NCBI GenBank assembly: GCA_015499985.1 | Contig: JAAAUF010000296.1 | Span: 1 to 41,876 of the forward strand | Reading direction: 5' to 3' | DNA length: 41,876 nt | DNA from: Haplosporangium gracile | Lineage: Eukaryota; Mortierellomycota; Mortierellomycetes; Mortierellales; Mortierellaceae | Shown: positions 22,195 through 32,189 of the stretch, piece by piece | How the letters are laid out: each line of letters begins with the position of its first letter | Numbering within the stretch: the stretch's first letter is position 1 | The notes under the pieces: generated by a model | Seen by the model: the letters and a program-made list of their open reading frames with translations, nothing else | Databases searched by the model: none | What the model was told of the DNA's origin: nothing | Position numbers and translations under genes: made by a program

Positions 22195-25100
22195 ATGCCT
22201 CTCTGCGAGCAACCCATCCCCGAGACTGCTGCAAGGCTTTTGCTTATGCACGACGGTGACCCCGAGCTCGAGGACAACAACAGTGACAACCATATCCATC
22301 GTTCTCCTGTTCCTGGCCAACACCCGAATCATCAGCAGCAGGCTGATCCTCACCCAACTGCTGCTGGTTGTCCTTCGGAGGTCACATCTGGGATCTATCA
22401 AAGGCTCGATGCCATCGAGCAGTTGGATGCCAACGGCGTTGGCGGCGGCGGCGTCGATGAGTCTGTTCCCATCGCTAACAGCGGTGATATCGGTATCGGT
22501 CCTGCTGCTCACCTTGGCCATGCGGATGCTCATCCCAATTACATCCACCAGCAGCAGTCTCTTCGTCATCATCATCTCGCGGTCTTGAATGACAAAGGCT
22601 CTGTTGTAATGAAGTCTTCCTCTCCTGCTCCTTTAAATCTCTCTCCTCAGTCGGGTGATGAGAATACTACCGTTGCTCATCCTGCTACTTCTGCGTCTGA
22701 TGAGCATGAAGCTATGCCTTGTCCATCGACTCCGTTGTCCTCAATGCCCCCATTGGCTTTGCCTTCACCGTTCAAGGTCCTGCCGGGTGGTGATGTTGCT
22801 GTTGTCACTGACGAGCTTGGCATGCCATCGTCGTCATCGAGTGTGCCATCAATGTCTCTGACCGCAGTCACTGCTTCGTCTTTGTTGTCGTCGTCGCAGT
22901 GCAAGCCTGCTTTTCCACGAACAAGCAGCCACCTTCCCTGGCGCGCCTCGTCGCCTTCGATTTCTTCGTCCTCAGTGTTTAACGGTGACTTTCTCGAACC
23001 CACTGCTACCTTTGTAGGTCACTCCCATCTGCGAGAGCACCCTGACGGTACCTCGACCTTTGAGAACCGGTCCATCTTCTCGGCCACCAACTGGAGACAA
23101 GAGTACCAGCAAGGATCTGGCTCGACGATGGGGCAGACCTGGACTCCCACTTCGAACGTCACTAATGGCATCCCTCCATTGGTCTCCGACTGGGATGTAA
23201 TGCCATCGTCGCCCTCGCCTTACGGCGATCACTCTGACAAGACATCTTCTTTCCCCACTGCTCCCTATAATGGTGCTCCGGCGTCCTTGGCTTCCTATGC
23301 TGCTTCTAGCACCATTACGGCCGGATCTCCTTCGCTCGGTGCCATCTGGCCATCTGATCCTGACTCTAGCTACAATCAACCTTCGCCCTACCCTTCGTCT
23401 TCGATTAGGCTCGATGGCCCTGCGGCCCTGGCCGAGTATGCTCGTTACCCTTCTCACAAGGGGGTTTCTTCTCTGCATGATACCATGCCTCAGTCATCTT
23501 CTTCTTCGTCATCGGGAGGCTTTCATTCGTATCCTCACTCTGGCTACTACAGTGGGCCTGGGTTCCGATGTACGTCCTATCCCTCGACGATGGACATGTA
23601 TCAGTCCCCTCGATCTGGAGCAGCAGCTGGTGGCTCATTCTCGCCCGCAGCGTCTGGACCTGGACTATCTTACTCGCATGCGTTCCCGGCGCCTATTCTC
23701 CCATCTTACGATCGAATGTCTTCTTCATCTGTACTGATGGAAGGACCTGACACCTTCACGTCGCCCACGGTTTCAAGCAACAGTCTGTACAACCCGACGT
23801 CAATGTCAGCTTTTTTGTCATTATTCAATATGAGTGGCAACAACGGCGGACCTTCGACCGTGCTCTATAACGGTTCCAAGAACACTTTACCTCGAGATCC
23901 ACTTGCTCACTCGTCATTTCAGGAGTATACAGCAGCTACAGGTGCGATGGGTCGAACGATAACCAAACAGGAAATGCAGGCTATAGATCCTGATCCCAAG
24001 TTCTGCAACAACTGCAAGACGACTGTTACTCCAAGCTGGAGACGATGCCCTCAAGGCCGCATCCTCCTATGCAACGCCTGTGGTCTCTAGTATGTAAACC
24101 TTCGTCTACTCTCAATTGCCCTTTTTTGTGTAACCATACTTAACACGTTGTATATATTTGAGTTTTGAGCTTGACATTCGCCCTTTCCCTCTCTTTTCCT
24201 TTTTTTTGTTTCTAGTCAAAAGCTGCATGGCAAGGCGCGTCCGTTCTTCAAGGCGAAGGACGGAACAATCAAGATCCACAGAACCCTGCCAGAGCATGAA
24301 CCGTGCACGCTTTGTAAAACGACTCAGACACCAGTCTGGAGAAAAGGTCCCGATAACTCGTCGATCTGTAACGGCTGCTCCTTGATTGCTCGACATGGCA
24401 AATCGTTGATCCGACCACCGCCTTCCAACGAAATTTCTTCATCTGGTGATGTTACGGCAACTTCTTCGTCGGCGGCGACATCAGCGTCACCCTACCGCTG
24501 CAGCAGCAGCCATACCGTTAGCACTGGGAAGCGAACACGCGATTTCATTGGGGCCATCCGAGTCTCCTTTCGGCCAACACCATGGCTCTCTGTCAGGCAG
24601 CCTTTCACCACCGCCCTCAGACTTGCTGTACAAGTCCAGATCCAAGTCGTCGTCGTCGTCGAGTCGCAGAAGCTCTCACCAACGCCGTAACCATCGTTCC
24701 ACCGGTCGAGGTTCAACTACTACCGCCGCCGCCACTCTTCCCAGCAGCGTCAATGGGACTGCGTTGTCGCGTATGTCGACCAAGATCCGACCTGCCAAGA
24801 AGAGGAAAACTTCTAGTGCGTCTTCCAAACGCGTGCATTACATAAATGCTGTCGCGGACGAAGCTCCCATGCCTACCTCTGGCGGCAGGTCCTACTCTCT
24901 CGCGACTAGTGGATCTCATGGATTTGATGCTGGCAGAAATGACAAGTATGATGCACCTGGAGATGTTGACGGTCACGACGGAGGTGGTGAGGGGGGAGTG
25001 GAGATGGACTACGATATGAGCGACTGGCGACAGTATCCTCAACATGGGGTCCCATCGCCCTTGTCCTTCTGTCCCGACGAAACTGAGCCTTTCTTATCTA

Positions 25101-25705
25101 GTTCTGCGGGCAGCCATGATGGTCACAACGGTGGTATCGGAGGTAACTTTGGTTTTCACCAGCATCACCAACAGCAACATCAGAGTCAGAAGACGTCACG
25201 CTCATCTCACCCGTCGCGTTCGCACCCGCCGCAGTCTCACCATGGTCATCAATACCAGCAGCACCAGCACCAGCAATATCATTACAACCGGCAGCACCAG
25301 TACGATTACCAGCCAGAAAGTCATCGATTCCATTCAGCCCCACCATCTAATTTCCTTTACAGTCCTTCTGCCACGAGTGGCTTTCAGTCTGAGGATGTCA
25401 CTGGACCAGTCGTTAACGCTGTGGCTGCGACTACTGTCAGTTCTGGCGTCACTACCACGATTCAAGAGCCTGTCAGATCGTCGACCTCCTCGGCGATCCC
25501 GGGCGCTTTGAGCAAGCCGATGGAACCTTTGTCTTTGCCGTACCAGGACGGATCCGCCTCCACTACTGTCGACAACAAGCAGGAGGGGGCTGAGGAGGCT
25601 GAAGAAGAGGAGGGCGGGACTGAAGATGAGGAAGCAGCGGATGACGAGAGAAAGGAGGCTTCGGTGATCAATACCGGAAGCGATCTGTCCTCGGCGGAGG
25701 AGTAG
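22195..25705 (+). CDS. GATA-type transcription factor with two unlike zinc fingers; frame break near 24.5 kb
   Basis: Exon 1 is 22195..24089 and exon 2 begins at 24216 after a GTATGT/CTAG intron that splits Tyr in CNACGLY. Finger 1 is C-x2-C-x18-C-x2-C (CNNCKTTVTPSWRRCPQG, then CNACGL, residues about 604-629). Finger 2 is C-x2-C-x17-C-x2-C (CTLCKTTQTPVWRKGP, then CNGCSL, residues about 662-686). GATA fingers bind (A/T)GATA(A/G) sites in the nucleus. After LIRPPPSNEISSSG the coding frame changes. A possible short intron 24446..24503 (gtgatg donor, ctgcag acceptor) restores it and gives join(22195..24089, 24216..24445, 24504..25705), 1108 residues. A one-base error in the ccc run at 24490-24492 would do the same. 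The tail has Ser, His/Gln and KKRK-type basic runs and an acidic end. Without the repair the protein would stop at 24690 after 789 residues. Confidence 0.82.
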
Positions 25706-25710
25706 AATTC

Positions 25711-25742
25711 CGATGAGTGAGTGAGTGAGTGAGTGAGCGAGT
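25711..25742. repeat. GAGT tetranucleotide microsatellite
   Basis: About six tandem copies of gagt with one gagc variant, just after the GATA-factor stop, in the presumed 3' UTR. Confidence 0.95.
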
Positions 25743-25941
25743 AGGCATGCTGCTCTGAATGTGTGACTGATATCGCTCGTACATGTGGAGACTTTGGCGG
25801 TCGAGTGGTGGCAAAACTCTGATGTCAATAACTTTCGCGAATGTAAAGAATAAAAATCTCACCACAAGTAAAGAAAAAAAAAAACAACTTACGAGCCTGT
25901 GAAAGAGTGAGAGAGAGACATCAATACAAATACGTACAAAA

Positions 25942-26166
25942 NNNNNNNNNNNNNNNNNNNNNNNNNNNNNNNNNNNNNNNNNNNNNNNNNNNNNNNNNNN
26001 NNNNNNNNNNNNNNNNNNNNNNNNNNNNNNNNNNNNNNNNNNNNNNNNNNNNNNNNNNNNNNNNNNNNNNNNNNNNNNNNNNNNNNNNNNNNNNNNNNNN
26101 NNNNNNNNNNNNNNNNNNNNNNNNNNNNNNNNNNNNNNNNNNNNNNNNNNNNNNNNNNNNNNNNNN
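25942..26166. other. Assembly gap (225 N)
   Basis: A run of N. Both flanks are low-complexity (A-rich and GA-rich), so a repeat or a GA/CT tract is the probable cause. Frames crossing it mean nothing. Confidence 1.
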
Positions 26167-26554
26167 AAAGTAGACGACGGACGCGTCCCGAAAGTAAGGA
26201 GAGGAAGTAATTGCTGTTTTTTTTCTTTCGTTGATAATGATCGACAAGGAGAGAGAGAGGGACGAATGAAAGAGGTTGAGAGAGACAGAAAAAGAAATGA
26301 TAAAGGTTAAAGAAGGGGCCAAGAGGGTAAGCTCTGTAGGCATGACGAGTGATATGAAAAACAAACACCGGTCCGAATTGGGCGAAGTTGTCAAAATTAG
26401 TGGCACCATGAACTCTCTGACTGAAATGCGTGATATGAAAATTTCTTTTTGATCAAAAAAAAAAGAAGGGGGAGCTCAAAAAGACAAACCAAAACAAAAA
26501 ATAACAAAACAAAACAAAACAAAACAGATAACAGTAGGTAAAGGGCGCCACTGC
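26167..26554. other. Low-complexity spacer after the gap
   Basis: GA-rich DNA (26170-26330) is followed by A-rich DNA with five-base aaaac repeats at about 26503-26525. No gene is visible. Confidence 0.6.
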
Positions 26555-27092
26555 CTATCCGTCTTCTCCTTCCTCCTGCTCCGAGTCATATCCTCCTTCC
26601 TCAATCGACTCGTCCTTCAATCGACCAAAAGTAACACGCTGTTTCATCAACTCCAGATTGGCCGGGCTCAGTCCTTCAAAAGTCGTCCATCTTAGCATCC
26701 AATAAACTCAACTCATCAACCTTTAAACCCCAGACCAACTGCAGCCTGTATGAGCCCTGACTCTCCACCAATCTCCAAACGCGTAGCGAATACGTGACAG
26801 TGATCACTAAGAACACTCCTTCAGAGCTCTGCTCCCACACAGCCCTCCATGGTATCCCGAACATAGATCAATGAACTTCCTTCACACAATCGCCGGTGCT
26901 TATACCCCATAGCTACAGGGCACCATCTCAATCAGTCGTCGCAAAGACTGTACCGTCGGGTAAGAGGGAGCACTTAAGGACGGTAAAATCGATCGTGTCC
27001 AATTAGTCAAGACGCGTTCCAGTACCCGAACCCCAGCAGCAAAGCGTGTCATCGTCGAACGAATTGAATATAACTTGTCGGCTGCTCAACAG
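26555..27092 (-). pseudogene. WD40-repeat protein remnant (four stops, one frameshift)
   Basis: Read leftwards from 27092 in one frame, the DNA gives LLSSRQVIFNSFDDDTLCCW, then CSLLPDGTVFATTD, DGAL and LWGISTGDCVKEVH. It continues into the open segment MFGIPWRAVWEQSSEGVFLV and VTYSLRVWRLVE. These are recognisable WD40 blades. In-frame stops interrupt at 27003-27005 (TAA), 26928-26930 (TGA), 26913-26915 (TAG) and 26868-26870 (TGA). At the four-A run 26678-26681 one extra base shifts frame; beyond it the homology continues as EGLSPANLELMKQRVTFGRL and an acidic end, with a stop at 26555-26557. Upstream of 27092 further frame changes blur the trail. It resembles the C-terminal end of the large NACHT/WD40 protein families common in Mortierellaceae, which is an inference from memory of the family style. 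Confidence 0.75.
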
Positions 27093-27399
27093 GTGCAGAG
27101 TGCTCACCCCGCATAATAATTCCTGACGCAATGTCTAAAGGGCTGCAAATGATCACACTTACCCTTGAAAAAGGCGATCCTGTTGTCGCCTTTCTGCGAA
27201 AGAAAAACAGCCGCGCGTGTAGAGAATATAACTAGAGAGAGTCTAATTAGGGAGCTGAAAGACACAAAGTCGGAATAATGTGTGTTAAAATAGTCTCACA
27301 GCAAAAAGGAAGGAATTCGTTAATCCAATATGTTGTTTCTTGGATATGCCGAGTTTGTGTGTCGCACTTGCTGAGGAGCTAAATATCCGGTCGGGATTT

Positions 27400-27489
27400 T
27401 ATCAGCGCCTAGCTCTAAATGGTGATAAAGATGCTCTGCACAATAAGATCTAAGAGGTGTGCAAACTCATATTAGAGAAGGCGCTGATA
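27400..27489. repeat. Long imperfect inverted repeat (hairpin)
   Basis: Arms tatcagcgcct (27400-27410) and aggcgctgata (27479-27489) are perfectly complementary over 11 bp. After a small internal loop, ctctaa (27413-27418) pairs with ttagag (27472-27477). The loop of about 50 bases contains a further tgcac/gtgca pair. It could be a terminal-inverted-repeat remnant or a structured RNA; nothing decides between them. Confidence 0.7.
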
Positions 27490-28349
27490 GAAAAACAAGT
27501 CAAGGGTAGTTGGTATCTTGCCTATTCGTCCGATAGCGACAATACGTACTGGTAGTGGCCCATAGTGGGCGGTATTCAGTGGCAGATATAGCGCTGAAAT
27601 AGCGTTGCCAGCAATTAGCTCGCGCTGGTGAATGAGAAAAAAAAGGAAGGGAGGAAAGAAATGGATGAATAAGATGAAGACAAGACGATGAGCTGAGAGA
27701 AAGGAGGGAGAAAAGTGGTGGCTGATGAGGAATGGGATGGAGGAAGAGGAAAGAATTGGATAGGCTCTCGAGCATTGTGTGTGAGAAAAAAGAAATGATT
27801 AATCTTTGGCACTGTTTGAGAGCGCGATTTTTCAAGTCCTCGCCATCCTCGTTTTTTTTTTGTTTTAGTACTTCGTGCCCTGTTTCTGCCTCAGACCTGG
27901 ATAGGCACGCTCCTTCCATTTCATTTTTGCAAATCATTAGGAGACTATTTCAAAAGAAATCCGTAGTCCGTACTGTATGGTGATCTCAAGTGATCAACAC
28001 GCAAACCACCAAAGCCCTTATTTTTTGTTTCATTCAGGTTTGGTGGCGTTTTTTCAAAGCCAGGAACCAGTCCGTCTTTCAGTCGTATGCATCGTACACT
28101 GGTCTAAACCATCTCTTCATAACACTTCGAATTCGAACGAGAGGACAAAAAAAAGGCACAGGGATGCAATGTGTCTGCTGTAGTCTTCTCGTATCCCTTT
28201 AGTCGAAATCAGGGGTCGTGCGCAACCCCTGTCATTCATTTGGCTGCCCACATTCTCAGGCGCATGCAGCAAGAAAAAAGAATATCGAGAAAAGTAGATC
28301 AGCAAACAAGAAAATAATATCGGGTTGAAAAAAATCTATGCATATTTCG

Positions 28350-28355
28350 TTTATT
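28350..28355 (-). terminator. Poly(A) signal AATAAA of the phosphate carrier gene
   Basis: On the minus strand AATAAA lies about 85 bases after the stop of the phosphate carrier. Confidence 0.6.
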
Positions 28356-28440
28356 CTTTGATGAATGGCGTAAGGGGGATGAAGAATGATGAGGGAGGAT
28401 GTAATAGTGGATTAAAAAAGGTTGGTGAGTCAAAAAGTAT

Positions 28441-29949
28441 TTACTTCTTGGCGATCTCGGCACCGCCGGCAGCGCCCAAAGCCTTCTTGATGTCACCGTA
28501 GATGGCGAACTGGAAGGCGGTGAGGGTACCGACCATGACAATACGGGGACCCAAGCCCAAGAAGAGACCACGGACACCGAGCTCACCAGCGAGGCCGATG
28601 AGGCGGGAGGTGATCGAACCAGTGCCGGAGGACTTGTTGATCTTGGAGAGGAGGGTATCGGCGGGCTGGGAGACAACGGCAGCGGTCATACCGGCAATCA
28701 AACCAGATCCCAAGTTAATGCTGGTCAAGGTAGAGCCAGAAAGGTTCTCCTTGGGGCCAGCGGCCTCGAGGATGGCCTCAGAGACACGCTCGAAAACGAC
28801 GAACTTGGCCATGGTGTAGGGGATCTGCTTGAGCAAGATGGGGCCGAATCCAGAGTAGAAACCGCGGATGAGACCGTCCTCCTTCAAGATGCGGGTGAAA
28901 CCACCAACGAGACCGGTGGCGAAGGTGGGCTGGGAGACGAGACGAATACGGGTGGCCTCGAGGGGGCAGAGGGCAACATCGGCGAAGAACTCGGCGATAC
29001 CGGACGAAACCAAGTAGATGGCAGTGCGGTTGTTCTGGGCGGTCTCCATGCCCAAGGTATCAATGAAGGTCTTCTTCCAGAATTCGTAACCTCCGAACTT
29101 GAAGGCTCCCTGCAAGAAGTAACCGGCGAAGGTGGGGCCGAATCCGGTCATGAGAGCGCCAGCACCCTCAGCCTTGACGACCTGACGGAAAGCAGCGCCC
29201 ATACCCTAATGGTTTGCAATTGAGAATGAAAGATAGAAAGGGTTAATTATCCGTATTGGTCACAATCTGAAACAGGGCACCTCATCCATAATTCCCTTTA
29301 GTGTTGATATGGAAGGAGAGAATTGGATCGGTCGAAAAAAAAGCTGTCGGAGAAAAAGGAAGAGGAGGAAGAGAACATCCAAACAGGTGAAAGGAACCAA
29401 GTGGGACTTTTTCGGAAACAAAGAGGAAATGATATTCGTTATCGCTGGAGCCATTGAACTCCCATATTCTGCTTCTTTCACGTCTCGAGTTGATCCTGTC
29501 GAAAGGAAGGATCGGTTTGTTTCTTTTTTTGCTTTGCTGTTTGTTGTTGTTGTAGTGGGTATCGGAAGAGTCGGGACGAGAAAAGTGAGAGGGCCCCACA
29601 AAGTTTATGAACTGCGATACCGTACCTTGTTGTAGACGGTGGGCTCGAGCTGGATGCGGGTCTTGACGACATCTGTTATGAAAGGAACACAAAACGAATG
29701 AGGGAATATGAGTTATTGAGGAACGAATGAGTCGTTGGCGCACAGGACATCCAAGGGCCATATAATATGTTGCCCTGTCGTGATCAGATCAGAAAAGAGG
29801 AATAAAAAAAAAGTAAAAGAAATCGACTTACCGACGGGGGTGAGGGCACCGTGAGTGACACCGCAGCAGATGGCACCGGCCAAGGCGAAGCGGGCGTAGA
29901 GGGCAGCGCCGGTGGGGGCAACAGCAGCCTGAGTCTGGATGGAGGACAT
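28441..29949 (-). CDS. MIR1: Mitochondrial phosphate carrier (Mir1/Pic type)
   Basis: Three exons, complement(28441..29205, 29626..29672, 29832..29949), encode 309 residues, a normal length for the family. The middle exon is only 47 bases. The three mitochondrial-carrier repeats are visible by their signatures: [18 protein letters not shown] and [10 protein letters not shown]. The last form (PADTLLSK) is characteristic of phosphate carriers. Other blocks such as [32 protein letters not shown] and [20 protein letters not shown] agree. The protein imports phosphate with protons through the inner membrane for ATP synthesis. Codon use is strongly GC-biased, as expected for a highly expressed gene. 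The start at 29949 ([10 protein letters not shown]) is the only ATG before the first repeat. Confidence 0.95.
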
Positions 29950-30752
29950 GATGAGATTAGGGAAGAGAGTGGGGAGGGTTGGTGAGGAAAGGAAGGAAAG
30001 AAGCAAAAAAAAGGGACGGACCACGCCGCCATAAATAACACTTGAAATTTTTTTTGTTGCTTCCTCTCGGTCTGTCGGAACAACCGGGGTCGCCATAATA
30101 AATGTGACGTTGTCTTGAAGGTAAATCAGTCGTATCGTCACGTGAGTAGAGGAGCTTTTTCTCCCCGCTCTTCAGCTCATGGAATTGGCCTTGTTTTGGC
30201 AAGCCGCTCTTCTTTCGTTATCTTCAAGGCGAGGTTGTTTGAAGCTGGGGAGACAAAGAGAAGAGTATTTTTGGGTGGATGAAAGGAAGAAAGTTCAGCA
30301 GAAGCAAGTAGGTCCGGCAAATCGATCAACACGATATCAACACATGGTCGCTTGCCCAACGAAAAATAAACAGAAGAATGACATGACAGCGTGAGGGGGG
30401 CCTCTGCTTTTCATTATTGGCAAACTGTCCTCCTTTCTGCACTTACAGAAACGGCAGTAACAGTGGAAGACATATAAGAAAACGTGCACAAATGCGAAGA
30501 AATCGATCCAATCCTGCAAGTTTACCGTTGCGATATGAACAGAGAAGAGACGTAAATATTGATCATGGCAATGATAATGACATCAGGATCCTACTCTGCT
30601 TGTATATTTCTCTTCTCCCGGTAATGCTTTTTGGTCGAACATCCACCTCTTCTTTCTTTCCTTTTCACTTCGCTTCACAACCCCATCGCCGACCGCAAGC
30701 AAGAACCGTCCTCGAAGGCTTCTCTCCTCAAACAAGAACAGACCTCTTCAAT
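29950..30752. promoter_or_regulatory. Divergent region between the phosphate carrier and a small ORF
   Basis: About 0.8 kb without a recognisable gene. A CT-rich minus-strand leader (29950-30010) precedes the phosphate carrier. The plus-strand frame open from 30417 is treated as leader of the 79-residue protein. CT-rich sequence is also seen at 30635-30700 on the plus strand. Confidence 0.45.
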
Positions 30753-30992
30753 ATGGCAGACAACAACCATCAAACAGACACCCGTCCGTCCGCAGAACGC
30801 CACCCAACCTCAGAACCCTTCACGGACCCAAACCCAAACAAGGAAGGCATTCGCCAACACGCCGCCAAAGTCATCGCTTTGCCCTTGGCAGCCGCAGGAG
30901 GCGTTGTCGCCGAGGTCTCGAGAAAGGTCAAAGAGCTCGTCACTGGAGAAAGCACAGAGATCGACACCTCTCACAGCGACGAGCCAAAATGA
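30753..30992 (+). CDS. Small hydrophilic protein of unknown function (79 aa)
   Basis: A single-exon frame from ATG 30753 (MADNNHQTDTRP) to TGA at 30990-30992. The family is not recognised. The N-terminal 35 residues are polar and rich in Asn, Pro and Thr. Residues about 36-66 could form a helix (HAAKVIALPLAAAGGVVAEV then SRKVKELV), too short and too charged at its end for a confident membrane span. The tail is acidic/polar. The preceding CT-rich leader and a downstream poly(A) signal at 31149-31154 support a real transcript. The frame is open upstream to 30417, but that part looks like leader. Confidence 0.55.
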   Translation: MADNNHQTDTRPSAERHPTSEPFTDPNPNKEGIRQHAAKVIALPLAAAGGVVAEVSRKVKELVTGESTEIDTSHSDEPK

Positions 30993-32189
30993 AGGTCAGG
31001 GATGACGGATGACCTCCTCTGACTGACTGTGAGCAGCAAGCACTTTTCCTTTAGCCTGGCCTATGCGCACCTATCCTCCTAACGGGGTGAACACAACTTC
31101 AACTTGTACATAATCTTTTCTTTCAATCCTCAAGAATAACAAGCAACAAATAAAAATTATCATGGTTTTTTTCAGCCTGTAATGGAATGTTTATTTGGTT
31201 TGCTTATCATACGAGCAGCACCTCCCTGATCCACACTAATAACATATGCTTCATACTTTCATGTCATCCAAAAGAAACCACCTTCTCTTTGTCCCGTCCC
31301 TTTGTAGCTACTCTACCCACTCACTGTTATTGATTTTGTTTTTTTGAATTTAAAGGAAGAAAAAAAAAGTAATAATAAAGAATGTCCTCATCTTTGGCCA
31401 CATCCCTCCTTTTAGGAATTCCAGATCCACCTCCTCCCAACACAGCAACTGCCTTCATCACCGAACACAACACATAGTTCCCACTCACTTTCCACCCATC
31501 CTGCCCCCTCCCTCCCCTCATCATCAAACCAACCCCACAGCTTTACCCACAACAGTCTTTCATATCAACCTCGGCGACTCAAAAAAACTTTGGGTCTGTG
31601 TGGTCGATGGAGAGTCCGTTGCTTTGGGATGGGTAAAAGGATTGGTAAGGCAATTGAAGAGTGGGTGGAAGAACCTGGGATGGTAGAGTGGGGTGTTGCA
31701 AGATCGACTAGATCAGCTGTGGGGAGTAAAATCGGGATCGAAGAGGGACCCTGATCACAAAAACCAAAGTTCGATCCGAAGATCAAATTCCGGTAAAGGG
31801 ATCAGTTTAGGCAAAGTGGTGAAGGGAATATTATAGCGCGCCATTGACTCATACTCTTTCCATTAAACTCGGCGTAAGGCAGAGGGAAAGACGCCTTGGC
31901 TGAAGACAGACCCACAAGTGCGAATATCTTCAGCAAAGGTTCGACCTTCCGGAAAGCGGATCTAAGGAAGCAGGCAGAGAGGGAACAAACCCGTTCCAAG
32001 TGCTGAAAACTTTTTATACCATGGTCCCCCCAATGTTTGGAAATTCTGGCCAAGGCAGCCAGTAAAAGACAGAGGAAAGAGGGAAAGTAAGGTTAAGGGT
32101 ACTTTAACAAAAAATTGATGGCTAGTCGAAATATGAATGGGGTGACTGGTGTGGTGAGTTTGATTCCTTCTCTCCAAATTCATTCAACA
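30993..32189. other. Intergenic region upstream of the eL36 gene, no gene seen
   Basis: About 1.2 kb. The first 160 bases are 3' flank of the small ORF with a poly(A) signal at 31149-31154. From about 31540 to 32060 several medium frames exist on both strands, but none is recognisable and none continues through a plausible splice. An eroded gene cannot be excluded. The last 60 bases hold the eL36 leader. Confidence 0.4.

Larger units (their letters stand above)
27093..28440. other. Gene-free stretch with a hairpin and an orphan CT-rich leader-like tract
   Basis: No intact gene is seen. The first 100 bases may hold further WD40-remnant traces with a gtaagt-like site near 27160. A long inverted repeat lies at 27400-27489. 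From about 27630 to 27770 the minus strand is CT-rich like the gene leaders elsewhere, yet no intact gene follows it. Near 28210-28231 a small hairpin (caggggt / acccctg) is present. The 3' end of the phosphate carrier transcript enters from the right. Confidence 0.5.

Noticed and set aside
27500..27937. 145-codon minus-strand frame in the gene-free region
   Set aside because: Its content is Ser/Leu/Phe/His from CT-rich DNA with no recognisable domain; treated as an orphan leader-like tract.
28210..28231. Hairpin caggggt/acccctg as a transcription terminator
   Set aside because: Stem-loop terminators are not used for nuclear protein genes of fungi, and the poly(A) signal at 28350 already explains the 3' end.
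31540..32060. Possible effector-like or other gene remnant upstream of RPL36
   Set aside because: A fragment with LWVCVVDGESVALGWVKG looked suggestive of a Crinkler-type start, but the flanking motifs of that family are absent and frames break without matching homology.
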